Positions 24,221 to 37,351 of a stretch of 64,000 bases of DNA are shown here, piece by piece. The notes below the pieces were generated by a model. The model was not told the origin of the DNA, made no database searches, and worked only from the letters and a program-made list of their open reading frames with translations. Origin of the DNA: Orbilia blumenaviensis (lineage: Eukaryota; Ascomycota; Orbiliomycetes; Orbiliales; Orbiliaceae); the NCBI GenBank assembly GCA_036872755.1, contig JAVHNS010000003.1:1240001-1304000 (forward strand), given 5' to 3'. The position numbers and the translations under genes were made by a program. Each line of letters opens with the position of its first letter. Position 1 is the first letter of the stretch.

Positions 24221-26007
24221 TCACCTTGCAGGGGGTCTGTAGAATCTTGCGACTGCAGGACCCAATTCTTCTCGTTTCGATTCTGCAAGGCCCTGGGCCA
24301 CTCTCTTCCGCTTTTCCTTCATTTCCTGGAGTTTAAGGTGCTTGAGGTCAATTATATTTTTCTTGCCTGACTTGCGAAGATGCCGCCTGAGGGCAGAATT
24401 CTTGCCTCTCTGGCGATTTCGTATTTGCAATTTCTCCTCGGCCTGCGGGGTAATTTGTTAGTTAATTCTAATAATCTTCGATTTTGTGTAAGGTCACAAT
24501 CGTAGGCATACCTTCTTCTTCTCAGCATCTTGCCATGTCTCGCCGTCCTTTTCTGAAGCCTTCCTCCGGTCTAACGCTCCAATAAAGTCTGGATCTAAGG
24601 AGATCATCTCTGGCTTCAGTTTATTCAATAACATTTTAACTTCAGCTTCCTGCCGTTGCTTCTTGCTCTCAAATGGATTTAGCTCCAAGGCGTCGAAATT
24701 GGCCTCTCCAGATCCAGGAACTATAATGGACTCAAATCCTTCCGCATGACCAACACCAAGTACATCCTCGAATGGGCAGAACCTCACATCTTCAACAATA
24801 TTTGCAGGTGTATGATGCTGGAGATACGGTGAATTTGCTTTTGTCCGCAAGGCATCCTTCCAGACTTGTGTGTGAGAGCCCCATCCAACCGCCAGCATGC
24901 CCCGATCAGAAATGTGGAGCGACTTCGCTGGTATAGGCGTCGAATAACTATGTACTTTCTTGTACATTCGAATATCCCATATACTAACGAGCGATTCTTG
25001 CCCTGCTGTTGCCATGTAATAGCCTTCTCTGTCTACCGAAACAGCTCTGACTGGGCCCTTATGACAGAGCATCTGAACTAAAGGCGTTGTCACGTTTGGT
25101 GACCACAGCGTCACTAGTCCCTTTGCGTGTCCAACATGTAGGATTCCATTACGCTGGTTCTGTGTCATCGACGTAGGGCTTCCAAGTTTCGTATTTATCT
25201 CACAGATTTGTTGGCCTGTCGAGGTGTCTTGATATTTCAACCAGCCTGCGTTTCCGATCGTAGCGAGAAGGAAGTGATAAGGTAAGAATTCCATGTTTGT
25301 GACTTCAATGTGGCTTTTTAGGCAGTGTATTTCAATTCCCTTCAAATCATAAATGTAAACGTATTTCTTTTGGGAGACGGCGAAGAATTGTGAATTATGA
25401 AGCCACCTAAGAATATTATTAGCATTGAATTGACGTTTCTTTGGGCAACTTTATCTTACTTGACGTCCCGAATCGTTTCGTTCAATTGCAGCTCGGTATG
25501 CAAAGAAGACGACCGCCAGTCGAATGCCGCAACATGGCCCTTTCTTCCTCCAAGCAGCAAATCCGTACCGTTCCGGTTATAGTCAATGCAATATGGTCCG
25601 AAAGTGGGCAATTTGAGCTCGAATCCCTTCTTTGCTGTTCCTATATCCAACTCCTTCTGGAGATCCTTTTGCGAAAAGTGGTATGTCTTCTCAAGTCCTT
25701 CAGCCTCCAAGTAACCGGGGTTCTCCTCCAGCAATAACTCTGCTGCTTTAGCTTGCACGGCTCCTTCTTTGAACTTATGTTCCATGCGCTTCATGTTCTC
25801 TCGTAGTCTCTTCGCCTTGATGCTCTTAACGGGGACCTGCGCACCCCTGCCATACTGTTCGACAGCATTTTTCCTGAATGTTTGAATCGCCTTTGCTTCT
25901 GCTTCAGCCTCAGTATCGCGTCGGTGCTTTTGCAATGATGTTTTGGTAGAGACCTTTGTAGGCCGTGTCGAGGCGACCACGGTCGGCCCTTCGTCGTCGG
26001 AAGCCAT
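24221..26007 (-). CDS. utp7: UTP7, WD40 protein of the small-subunit processome
   Basis: Exons are 26007-25460, 25406-24512 and 24442-24221, giving 554 residues. Both introns (52 and 69 bp) have GT...AG ends, and the first join restores the family-typical stretch [14 protein letters not shown]. The N-terminal basic helix ([20 protein letters not shown]) is followed by a WD40 propeller (about residues 140-390) and a BING4-type C-terminal domain ([22 protein letters not shown]), ending in a basic tail. Utp7 is a nucleolar U3 processome component needed for 18S pre-rRNA cleavage. The length matches yeast Utp7. It is divergent from TSR1 with 329 bp between the two start codons. Confidence 0.95.
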
Positions 26008-26336
26008 AGTGGGGTGAACGATGGTTTTGGTAGGGTGGACTTGAATGTTGAAGCTTGAAGGTGATCCTGACTTTTTTTTTTTTTTTTTGGTTTGCGCGAC
26101 GAACTTTTAGTTTTAGCTGCATCTCACGTGCCGATAAGAGGCGCACACACAAAAACACACAGGCAACAAATTTTCTGCACCTCTTTTTTTTTTTTTTAAT
26201 CTTTAGCTTCCATACCACAGAAAGCCTGCAACATCCGCAGCAGCTTACGATTCGACTTTGGATTCTCAGGATTAGCTTATTTATGCTTCGATACAGCTAA
26301 AAATACCTTTACGGGGCCTATCAAACAGCAATAATC
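26008..26336. promoter_or_regulatory. Shared divergent promoter of UTP7 and TSR1
   Basis: These 329 bp separate the two start codons. They hold two uninterrupted T-tracts of at least 15 bases on the plus strand (about 26070-26089 and 26184-26198). Such poly(dA:dT) tracts exclude nucleosomes and often mark divergent promoters. Both products act in 40S assembly, so co-regulation is likely but inferred. Confidence 0.6.
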
Positions 26337-28848
26337 ATGGTATCCGGCGGCCATCACCACCGCTCCGCCACAAAATCTGGCCATAAGGCTTTCAAGTCCC
26401 GCCATGCTACCAAAGGTCAACTGGCTAAGCAGAGCAAGGGCAAAATCGAAAAAACGAAAGGTGTACGCCAGTCGCCAGCTCAGGCTCTTAAATCGAAGCT
26501 CGATCGCCGAAACCAAGCTCGACAGAAACAGATTCAAAAGGCGATCGAGAGGGCGAAGGATGATAGGGTATTTGATGGCAGAAACGGAGCTCCAAGAATT
26601 GTCGTTGTAATACCGCTGTGTGCGGATACATATGCTGAGGCGGTTCTAAACCATTTGAATGTGGCCTTGGATATGGATACACAAAAATACCCCAATGGAG
26701 TGCACAATATTACGTAGGCGAAAAAAAAAAAATTTCAGTTACAAAAAAGCTGGTATATGGGTTAACTTCTGTCCCTCTGTAGTATCGACAGGTTTAAGCA
26801 GAAAATCCAATACGTTATACCCGAGCGAAAACTCCTTCCCGTTCTGGACGCCTGCAAATATGCCGATTTCATATTCTTTATCCTATCCGCTACGCAAGAG
26901 GTAGACGATATTGGCGACTCCCTGCTACGAGCTATTGAATGGCAGGGCGTATCTACAATATTCAGCATAGTACAGAATCTGAATTCGGTTGAGCCCGCCA
27001 AACGACGACCAGACGTCAAAAAGTCACTTTTAAGCTACATGAACCATTTCTTTGCGGAAGAAGATAGGATATACGCAGTAGATACACCCACTGAGGCGCT
27101 GAATGCGATCAGGTCGGTTTGTACACAGCATCCTAAGGGTATTCTATGGAGGGATGCAAGATCTTATATGTTGGCATCAGAGGTTTCATGGGACGAATCT
27201 GAGGGCAAGGCGTACGTTGCTGGCACAGTTCGTGGAAAGGCTTTGAAGGCAGACAGATTGGTACAGCTTCAAGACGGTGGCATCTATCAGGTGGATAAAA
27301 TAGTCTCGCTGCCAAAAGAATCGCACAGGAGTGATACGATGGACACATCAGCAGTGATTGATGCGCCGACTCAGGATCAAGATACCTTAGAGCAGGTCAA
27401 TGATGAGGTTTCGATGGAAGAGGAGGCTTTATCGCTACCTGACACTCGAAGGGGAGTTCTATTAGATGATCACCATTATTTCGACGATGATGAGATCGAT
27501 GGAATCGAGCCTGAACCAGTAAGGAAGCGAAGGCTACCTCCGGGTACTTCTGCAACGCAAGCCAAGTGGATCGTGGACAGCGATACAGACGACTCGGACT
27601 TCGAGGATGCGGATGAAGTCGAAGAGTTAATGGAGGCCGAATTAGAGGCAGATGATGACGACGATAAAATGGATGCTGAAGAAGATATGGATGATGCTAC
27701 AACAACCTTCGGGACAACAAAGAGTGAGATGTTCTTAGACTTGTCACCGGAGGAAGAAGCAAAAGCGTATGTTTTGACACTCAGTTCAAGCCCGCCGGCT
27801 AAGCTAACACTTAATTTAGAATCGCTGAATTCCGACAAAGAAAGAAAGAGGCAGAAGACGACCTTGAGTTCCCAGATGAATTTGAGCTACGGCCTGAGGA
27901 AACTGCTAGGGAACGATTGCATCGTTACCGAGGTCTTAAGGACTTTAGGACATCGCCTTGGGAAATCAGCGAGGATATTCCCTTCCAGCCTAAGAAATGG
28001 GATTCCCTTGCCAGAATCGACAATTACAAGGCCACAAAACTAAAGGTGCAGCGAGAAGCTTTAGTTGGCGGTGTACCAGCAGGGTCCAAGGTAAAAGTTT
28101 ATCTGAGGAATGTACCAAAACCGTTGGCAGTCGGGCCATACGACGAACATAACACTCGGATCACGGGTCTCTTCGGCTTGTTACGGCATGAATATAAGAA
28201 AGCTGTCGTGAACTACAGTATCACACTAAGCAATGACTACGAGGGACCACCCATCAAGTCAAAGGATACATTAATTCTTCAATGCGGGTCCAGGAGGTGG
28301 AAGGTCCGACCGTTGTTCAGCCAAGGTGGTGCGACCAAGAATAACGTTCACAAATATGAACAATTCTTACAGCCTGGAAGAACCTGCGTCGCGACCCTAA
28401 TCGGAGAGGTTGTATTTGGAAATGTCCCGGTTTTATGGTGGAAGCAACATCCAAGCGGTAAGAATTCACCTCTGGATTAAAGAAGAGAAAAATTAATACT
28501 AATATTGGTTCAGGAAAACTCGAACTTGTCGGTACCGGGTCTTTCCTCAACACCGACCATGAACGGGTGATCGCCAAACGCCGCATCCTGACTGGTCACC
28601 CCTACAAGATCCACAAGAAGGTAGTAACTGTCAGGTACATGTTCTTCAATTCAGAAGACGTTAGTTGGTTCAAAGCTTTGCCATTGCACACAAAACGTGG
28701 GCGTAGCGGGTTTATCAAGGAGAGTCTGGGAACTCATGGCTACTTCAAGGCTACATTCGACGCAAAACTCAACCCACAAGACACCATTTGCGTGTACCTC
28801 TACAAGAGATGCTTTCCCTTCGAGGCGGAAGAGTTGCACGGACAGTAG
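26337..28848 (+). CDS. tsr1: TSR1, GTPase-like 40S ribosome biogenesis factor
   Basis: Exons are 26337-26713, 26783-27766, 27820-28457 and 28514-28848, giving 777 residues. All joins keep frame, and branch sites such as GCTAAC are visible. The N-terminus ([20 protein letters not shown]) is the Bms1/Tsr1 signature. A GTPase-like fold follows ([12 protein letters not shown], then [20 protein letters not shown]), then a middle domain, a very acidic insert (about residues 350-440), and the C-terminal Tsr1/Bms1 domain ([35 protein letters not shown]). Tsr1 binds pre-40S particles and blocks early subunit joining; it lacks GTP-binding residues in known homologues. The first donor, GTAGGC, is unusual. 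The length is close to yeast Tsr1. Confidence 0.95.
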
Positions 28849-29590
28849 AACCCTTTTTATCCGAGGGGTGACATTTGGATCGAATAACTTGGTTGGTTGG
28901 AAGTTAGTAGCAACAGCCTATTGCATATTTCTGGCGATTATGTTCCAGAACCAGGAGTTTTGATGTAGTTCTATGGTACATGTACCTCAAATACCTGTCG
29001 GGATAGGGATAAAAGCAAGTTTGTACTTCTGTATGTTAGGAAGGGTGGCAACCGTTTCTGGGATTCGAGGGGTATTAGTGCGGCACGAACCTCAATCCGG
29101 TATTACATCTGCACTCCAACACCGCAATTAGTCTCGTGACATGATGTAATGAACGGCACGCGAAGGTCTATATCATTGCTTGGAATTTGCCTTATACCTT
29201 GCACGTTCGCATCATTATGAAGATGTGCAGGGCCTTTCGGAACCCTTCAAAACGATTTTGGGCCAGATTCGAAGTTGCAAAGTGCCCTATTTAAGTACAA
29301 TGACGTTAGCGTTCTAATCGAAATCATCCCTCCCTCATATGTATAAATACTTCCGTTACAGCTCAATTTGCGGGGTAAATCAATTGAACTTCAAACTTTG
29401 AACAATAACACATTCATAATTGATATCTCCATATTTTCCTAGACATCTCTGGTAAGTTGTCGGGCGCTTGAAGATATCAAGCCCTCCAGGCGCACTTTTG
29501 CCAAGCCTTTTCACTAATCTCATCGTGTGTAACAGTCCATTTCAGGAAATCAACGCAGAATATTCACATTCCCAACACCGATTTTGCAAA
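28849..29590. other. Intergenic DNA and promoter
   Basis: This is the TSR1 3' region and the upstream region of the next gene. I see no other gene here. Confidence 0.4.
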
Positions 29591-30232
29591 ATGAATTCTA
29601 ATTCTAACGACAAGTCAACGAGCACAAGCATGAGTGGGATGAAAGAGGTATGAGCCCTTCATGGGGAATCTTTTGTACATGATGTATCTTGGTTTTCTTA
29701 ACCAGTTTTCGCATGTAGCTATAAAATAACCATCCCCGTAACTCACTGAATACTAAAATAATAAACTTATAGGGCATGCGAGGAGTCGACCATGAAGATA
29801 ACCCAATGCCAATGCCGGAGCGCAGGAAGAGCTGGGTATGAACCCATTACTCAAAAATACCTAGTACATGCGCAATTGACATACTGACCCAAATATTTAC
29901 AGACTGAGCGGATCCGCGAAACCATGGGGTTCCATCCCGCCCCTAGCGCTCAACACTCTACAGATAAGCCAATCGCTCAGCAGGCGCAAATGAAGGTCGA
30001 GTCCGCCGTTGAAGACATAAGGCAGAGTATGGACTCAACAGAAACTGGGGCAAAGGTCCACCGTCGTGGAAGCGAAATTTTGGAAGAAGTTAAAAAGGAA
30101 GCAATTAGGAGAGAGATTGGTGGAAGCCAATTATTTGGTTCTCCAAAGGGGGCAAAGAAGGAGGCAACAGTAGCAAATTCGTTCCTGACGAAGTATGCGA
30201 ATGAGAGTGCCCCCGGAGAGAATTCTGCCTAA
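29591..30232 (+). CDS. Small three-exon protein, family not recognised
   Basis: Exons are 29591-29647, 29773-29835 and 29903-30232. All three are in phase 0, with GTATGA donors and AG acceptors, giving 149 residues. The first exon is Ser/Asn-rich, the second carries PMPMPERRKSW, and the third is hydrophilic and probably helical (SAVEDIRQSMDST; RRGSEILEEVKKEAIRREIG), ending in a Lys/Ala-rich tail. There is no signal peptide or membrane segment. Matching donors and phases, and charged helix-like sequence in the large exon, support a real gene. I do not recognise a family. Confidence 0.6.
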
Positions 30233-32159
30233 TTAAAAGTATTTTGCTTTTCGAGTGTGGTCACGAATATATTACGAATATTGTAAAAGTAATTATTATC
30301 GAGATGTGGTTAAATTCGATGTTCAAATGACTCCATTCGGGAAACCGTCTACAATGCTTCGTTTGATTTTTATAGCGAGGGTCATCTAAATTTCTAGCTT
30401 ACCTTAAAATAACGGTCGCGAAAAAGCTTAACGGGGATGTAAGGCTAGTTACATTGATAGAATTTGGGGAACAATATTGTTGATTATACATTTAGATACT
30501 TACCCCCACATCATGGTTATTCTAAAGATTATATGTCGGTATATATAATGTCATCTGTTCGAAACACCTACCAGGCAATCAAGTAGAAATTGGTTTCAAC
30601 TCTTCAATCACAACACCGGCAGTGTTATCTCCATGGTTCAGGGCCAGGCTCAACTTCGACTGTACTTTCCCAGCCTCTTTCAGCCATTTTGATTGCCCCC
30701 TACCTCCACCGTGAAGTATTCTCTGAACCTTTTCCCCGCTTGAATCTGTCAGAGTCACATCGAATACACAACGCCCGAGCGCTTTACCAATGCTTGATTC
30801 AGATGGCTGTCTGGGCGTGCGCCGATATTATTATACGTATGTATACACATTGTGTGCTTAATTTGCAATATTTGTAAATATTCAAATTCGAATACTTAGG
30901 CGACCATCGGCGACTAGCATTAGACATTCTTATACCCTGATATAATAAATCACCATCTAGAGGGTTTTAATTGGCTGGATCATTGATATCTACGCCCACC
31001 AGATCTAGCTTTATAGAGAGATAGCGGATCCATGTTCCCTAAAAGAATTCTACTACCATGCAACCGATCGATCGCGACCTCCGCGCGTGCGCCCTTGATT
31101 CGGTACCCCTACCGAGGCTAGCGTTTTTCCGGCTCTTTTCTGACTTTATATACGGTTTACCAGACCATATATACGATTGTAGCAGCCACTTTCTATAGCC
31201 TTGGCCCCAGCAATGCAACGGTACTATGTACTTCATTGCAAATGATTAATAAGCCTCTATATCTAATGTACCCTTTTCCCTCAAGACCTTGATAATAGCT
31301 GCCGAATTTTATACGAGCGCCGTGAATAATTACTGTCATACCTCTGTTTTCCCTTAAAACCGAATAGAAACGTGCCCAAATCCGAGGTAGACTACATGAC
31401 CGCAGGCCATATAAAATCTTGGTTAAATTGAGCATTTGGCCATACATATCTGTGGTTTACAGTCTTTTACTCACTCTTTTATCAGTACATATTTTGAATT
31501 TCTCTTCGCTATGATACTAAAGGCTTCGTGCTCTCGCTATCGGTACCAATTTTTTTTGGTAATTTACTTGAGACGAGGAGTTTGCGCAATTGCCCTGTGG
31601 AGCTGCAACTTCTACAACACGCCAACGCTGCGTACCATATGCACCCACACTCTTTCGAAATTTCTTGCTGACTGCTTTGTTGTCCACCTGGATTTCCAGC
31701 ACATCCGTATGCATATGCAGGCTGCGCAAGTGCAAGCCGTCGCGAGTCGATTCGATTGAGCATTAGTCCTGGTTTAGAGGCCGTATGAGGGAAAGCGAAC
31801 GTGTTGCTTTGTTGTGTAATTTTATCATTGGCTAGTTGGTGGTTAGTGGGGTTACACGAAGGCGACCCACCTGCAGCCAGCAGATGCAAACCACGCAGTG
31901 GCCCCTGGCCCCACTGCAAACATTCTAGAGTTTTGTAGTATATAAACCGTAACTATAATATGTGACCAAGTGCACAGTTCGGTTCTGAAAACACAGCATG
32001 CGCATATGCTGCCTGCCATAGCTTAGTGTTAGACTTTTTCTAAGCAAGCGCAAGCCATACCCCCGGGATCGATATCAGTTCCTGAACCAGCTCAGCTCAT
32101 GGCGTGCCCATCAATTATACCTGCCCACTCTGCTGTTAACAAATTAATCATCCTCGAAT
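30233..32159. other. Region without a supported gene
   Basis: Several frames of 65-136 codons exist on both strands (for example 30590-30877 plus, 31509-31919 minus). They overlap one another and show no motif. Confidence 0.4.
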
Positions 32160-32435
32160 ATGGGAATAAAAAGGCGTCAAAAGGGTTACAACGGCAAAAC
32201 GATGGATGAAGAAACACCGATTCCGCTTTTAAATTTGGTCAATATCTCTTCCAGTCGCAATGCGCTTGTCAGGTACCTCAAGCGCTATGGAATCGTGGTA
32301 CATGGAGATGGGTTGAAAGGGATGACACCCAGTGAGGTGCAGATTGAAATAGGCATTGTTCCATGTCCCCTTTGACTTGTGCACCCATGTGAGAATAATT
32401 TCTAACTCGAAGTTATATTTATATAATTTTAAGGC

Positions 32436-33092
32436 CGGCCAGAAGAGAGAGAGAGCAGGACCCGCGTGATTCAGAAAAATATATATACAGAAATACAGAG
32501 GATATTACTAGAGATCGAGGAAGTGAAGTTGCGGGAACGATCGGCCCTAGTGAGACTCATCGGCATCTTTGGGTTCCTCTTGTGAGACATACCCGCTTCA
32601 TTGCTATAACTTCAACTGTCATGCGCTTCTCACTAACTTATAACATTTACATAAAGTGCCGGGTTCAGTTTATTCCAGATCAGTTACCCCTCCGCAATCG
32701 CAACGGCCGCAAAATCTATTATACAGAAATTCCGCTCTCAGCCCATCCGAGCGTTAATCCGAAAATACCTCCTTAAATTCTTTTCCAATGCCCCGATTTT
32801 CTGGCTCATAAACGGACTTGCCTTATTAACAGCATTCGTCGTCAACTTGATAATACAAGATACTCGGGTGCTAGTAGGGATCCAGTCCATCAAAGCTACT
32901 CTGAACAAGATTCTCCAAAACATTCGGCGATTAGAAAATGTATCCAGATCTGACATCAGGAAACTGACGAGCTGGAGATGGGAGGTTATTCCTTGGCAGA
33001 GTAATACAGTAGACACAAAGCCCCTTCGCGCTTCGGATAACAATAACGCAGGCTTCGAGACGTCGACTACAGATGGTACTGTAGAACTATAA
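32436..33092 (+). CDS. Possible small membrane-anchored protein, 5' end unresolved
   Basis: A frame at 32436-32581 (KNIYTEIQRILLEIEEVKLR, helical, charged) joins in phase across an 87-bp intron (donor GTGAGA at 32582, a CACTAAC branch site, acceptor at 32667-32668) to 32669-33092. That exon encodes a basic helix, one membrane-like segment (FWLINGLALLTAFVVNLII) and a charged tail. The phase match is the main evidence. No ATG lies in the first exon, so an upstream exon is needed; the 32160-32375 frame (same phase) could supply it, but its stop and the missing splice sites leave this open. I do not recognise the family. Confidence 0.35.
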
Positions 33093-34240
33093 ACCGGATT
33101 CTATGTATCTATTTTGGCTTACAAAGAGAAGGGTTTTCCTAATATTACAATTCATTAATGGAGAGTAGAGTCGGCCTCCACAAACCGAGAGGATTGCATC
33201 CCCGGATCGCGAGATATATTCGTAGGAGGCGCTTTAAATATCCATATATGTCTCACGCTGTTGGGCAACACCTAGGGAACCCCTATGTTGAGACGATTAA
33301 CAAGTATAAGTGACGTTGTATGTTATGGGACTTTGATTCATGGTTCTAACTTTCCAGGTTTGTATGGAAATATGGATCCCGGCTGCGATGTCGTTAAATT
33401 TTGATGTGAAAATAGATGCACTTCAAGGAGATTCGTCATCACCTGTTTTGGACATTTTATACATTGTGTTCGTAGATATTTTCTACAAGATCTTGAAGAG
33501 AGTTTTCTATTATTACGAAGTCAAAGTTTAGTAGTATCCAAGTGACCCTCACATCTATAAGCTCGCCACTTTTGTCGATGGGTAATAATTGAGAGAGCTC
33601 TAATAATCCCGGTTTTCTTTACTACTTAGATAATCTTTATATACTCGTGATTTTCCAATTATTGAAGAATTGATCAAACTATGCATATATTATGTGAGTT
33701 GATATTAAACCACACTGCCGGTGCACCAGACTTAATACTGAGTAAAGGCCTTCTCACGGGAGCAGCTACTGTTATAGAGAGTGGCTAGTGTCGTCTATGC
33801 AGTGAATAGCTATGTTCTGGGACGTACACGTATACTGATCAGCTAGTTATATCAGTTCAGCCTCGTTAATTATGTGGCGTTCCAATCCCCCCAAGGCTCT
33901 AAGCGCCCAATGCCCAACGCCTTACTAGGCAGGTTGAACTATAAGTAAGCGGGGTAATATATAATATTACCACGCAACCGATCGAACACCCTAACCGGCA
34001 ATAAAATTTAATACTCGCTACTATAGCCATGCTACAAACCTAGCCTCGTACTAAAACCTTTAATTTGACAAGGAATACCTTTACTATAACCTTCGATAAT
34101 ACAACTTCGTGGTATACATCGCTTCGATAGCATGCGCAAGGGTGAGCCTTCTAGCGCTAAATACAAAATCTACAATATTCGAGCCTCCAAAAAACCACAA
34201 ACTATTTGCGTTCCACTAGGAGCTATTGGCCGCGAAGAGA
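33093..34240. other. Upstream region of the NACHT-ankyrin gene
   Basis: This stretch is AT-rich. A 63-codon frame at 33340-33531 has no motif. The last few hundred bases should contain the promoter. Confidence 0.4.
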
Positions 34241-37200
34241 ATGGATCAGGGCAAATACAACAATACAGGGAATCAAGTAGGATTCCAAGCTGACGCTGTC
34301 AATATCAGCGGGTGAGCCTGTCCACCATAGTTGCGCATGTTGATACCTAGTACTAAACTATCGACTAGGGTTTCGCACTTCAATTTTAACGCCCGTAAGT
34401 AACGTCGATTTGAACCATATATACCCAAAAAATACTTTATATACCAGTTTTCTTTGCCATACCAGAAACTAACAATAGCGTAACTAGCCCGAGAGAACGA
34501 GAAAGACAAAATAATTTATCAGCTATATACATCAGAAGAGGAAAGTGGGAAAAAAGGGATCCCAAACCGGGCACCTGGGACTTGTGGATGGTTTACGGAA
34601 CATCCGGTCTTTCAAAAATGGAGAGATAGTAGCTCAGCAGGAGTTCTTTGGGGATCTGCAGACCCTGGGTGCGGGAAGTCAGTGCTTGCCAAATACTTGG
34701 TTGACTCTGTCCTTGGAACTACTGAATCCAGAACAACATGTCACTTTTTTTTCAAGGATGACCTTGAGGCCCAAGGAAACTCCGACCCCAGAAGTATTAC
34801 CACCGCTCTACGTTGCATTCTATACCAGCTCTTTACACAAAGGGATACCCTATGCTCTAAAACAACCATTGAACAACTTCGGGCCATCAGAAACGGGATG
34901 ATTGGTTCATTTAATGAACTATGGGATTCTCTTCTAATCGTTGCAAAAAGTGAGGGCGCTGGCGAAATTGTTTGTGTTCTCGATGCAATCGATGAATGCA
35001 AGGATAGGGATCAACTCATTGAAAAACTACGCCAGCTATTTAGTGGGAAACCGAACTTGAACCTCAAATTTCTTCTAACAAGCCGGCCCTACCGCGACAT
35101 TCGGCACGAATTCCGATCTCTAGAGGTTTTGGGGCCGTCTTTTAGTCATCTCAGTGGGGAGAGCAGCGACGAGATGGAAAAGATTTCACAGGAGATTGAT
35201 TTTTATATCGAGGGCAGAGTTCGGGATATTGGGGACAAACAATATCTTACAGCTACAGAGCGAAGTTTTCTACTAGAAAGATTTAGGCGATTTTCCAACA
35301 GGACATACTTATGGGCTTCCTTTACTCTGGGCTTGATTGAAGACGGTATACATATCGATTTCGACAAACGAAGAATAATCGATATCACCTCCCACCTTCC
35401 AGAGGCAGTCGGAAAGGCGTACAAAAAGATTATATCCAAAGTACCCGCTTGTAATCACGAAAAAGCAACAAAAATGCTACAAATAGTAATCGCCGCAGCA
35501 CGACCTTTAACTCTAACTGAAATGCACCTAGCATTGACTCTTGACAATAGCCATTCGGCCTACAAAGACCTTGACGCCGCTTTTGGTAGCTGGGAAGAAG
35601 CCCGTATTCGCAACAATATACGGGATCTGTGTGGCTTATTCGTAACAGTTAAAGAATCAAAGATATACTTGATCCACCAGACCGCGAAGGAATTTTTGAT
35701 ATCTCATGGCGACCAAGAAATTCAACGGAAAAAATCAAATCAGTTGCAAGAATCTCACCGGGTTCTTGCCAATATTTGCATCCAGTATCTGCTTTTTGCA
35801 GAACTCGAAACTCAACCCCTCATCACAACAACCCTCGAACACGTCAAAAACTACATATTTCTCGAGTATTGTGCTCAAAACTGGGCAACCCACGTCCGAG
35901 AGTCCCAAATCGACGACAGTAAAAATATGCAGTCTATTTTAAATATATGCGATACAGCCTCCAAACGTTTCTCAACATGGTCTAGAATATATTGGGCGGG
36001 AAAAAATACATCTCTTCCAGACGGTTTCACCAGTCCAATGGTCATTGCTTATTTGGGGCTTGCAACAACAGTGGACTTCTTGCATCGGTCGAAGAAACTT
36101 GCCAAGCTGAATTCTACGGACGCGAGATATGGGCGGTCAGCACTATGCTGGGCTGCAGTGAATGGGTTCGGAACTATTGTCCAGAAATTAATTGCTGCTG
36201 GAGCCCGGAGTGACTTAACGGATAATATTGGAGGGGGGCCGCCCTTTTATGCTTCACTTTGTGGGTTCGACATCGATGGTATAGCCAAGTTACTTTCCGA
36301 AGACACCATCACCAACTCAAACGACGATAGAATTAAGGTGCTATTTTTCACTGCTACAGACACAGGTCGTGGGGATATCGTGAAGCAATTACTCGATAGA
36401 GGCAATCTCAGCGCCGATATAAGAAATTCGATAGGCCAGACGCCGCTACTGTGGGCATCAGAGTCTGGACACGAGTCGGTCGTCCGGTTGCTACTCGATA
36501 ATGGTGCTGATCCGGAGGCTGCTGATAAATATAATCGCACAGCACTGATGTTCGCAGCATTTCGTGAGCATGAAGCTGTAGTGCAGCTACTCTTGAATAA
36601 AGGAGCTAATATAGAAGCTAGGGATTCGGGGGGTTCAACGGCGCTAAGTTGTGCTGCTGCTGGCGGGCATGAGGTTGTGGTCCGGCTGCTATTGGATAGA
36701 GGTGCGAATATAGAAGCTAGGGACTCGCAAGGCTTAACAGCACTAATTCAAGCTGCTACTCACGGGCATGAAGCTGTAGTCCAGCTACTCTTGAATAAAG
36801 GTGCTAATATAGAAGTTAGGGATTCGCAACTCTCAACAGCATTGATTCGTGCTGCTATTTACGGGCATGAGGCTACGGCCCGGCTGCTATTGGACACAGG
36901 TTCCGATATAGAAGCTAGAAATGCAGAAGGCTCTACAGCATTAACTTCTGCCGCTTTCGGGGGGCATGAAGCTGTAGCCCAGCTGCTACTGGATAAAGGT
37001 GCCAATATAGAAGCGAGGGGTCCGAAAGGCTCAACGGCGCTAATTTGCGCCGCTGCCCGCGGGCATGAGGCTGCGGTCCGGCTGTTATTGGATAGAGGTG
37101 CCAATATAGAAGCTAGGGACTCGCAAGGCTTAACAGCACTGATTTGTGCTGTTATTGGTGGATATGAGGCTGCAGTCCGGTTACTATTGGACAAAGGTGC

Positions 37201-37351
37201 TGATACAGAGGCCAGGAATACAGAAAACTACACAGCACTAATGATAGCTGATATGGGTAAGCGTAAAGCCATAGTCCAGCTGTTATTGGGAAAAGGCGCC
37301 TTGGATACGCGAACACGGGAGTCAAGACTTGGACGGTGGTTTAAATATTAA
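34241..37351 (+). CDS. NACHT-ankyrin STAND (NLR-like) protein with an N-terminal Asn/Gly motif
   Basis: My gene model has exons 34241-34311, 34369-34394 (26 bp) and 34488-37351, giving 986 residues. The long exon alone has no ATG before the P-loop, so upstream exons are required. Donors GTGAGC and GTAAGT, branch sites CTAAAC and CTAAC, and the phases all agree. Exon 1 encodes YNNTGNQVGFQADAVNISG; exon 2 continues it with VSHFNFNAP. Next come PGTCGWFTEHPVFQKWRD, a Walker A SADPGCGKS (Lys about 96) and a Walker B CVLDAIDEC (Asp about 198), then the helical part of NACHT and two degenerate plus nine regular ankyrin repeats. The family are ATP-driven signalling switches for nonself recognition and cell death. 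The N-terminal motif resembles the short amyloid-signalling motifs that replace effector domains in some fungal NLRs; the class is uncertain. The frame is intact, unlike the NACHT genes at 0.5 and 21 kb. Confidence 0.75.
36435..37330 (+). repeat. Nine tandem 99-bp ankyrin units with high internal similarity
   Basis: Units of 33 codons (TALxxAAxxGHEAxVRLLLDxG, then ANIEARDSQG) repeat nine times. Several units, such as those at about 36690-36790 and 37080-37140, share long identical DNA stretches, so the array has been homogenised or duplicated recently. Confidence 0.9.
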
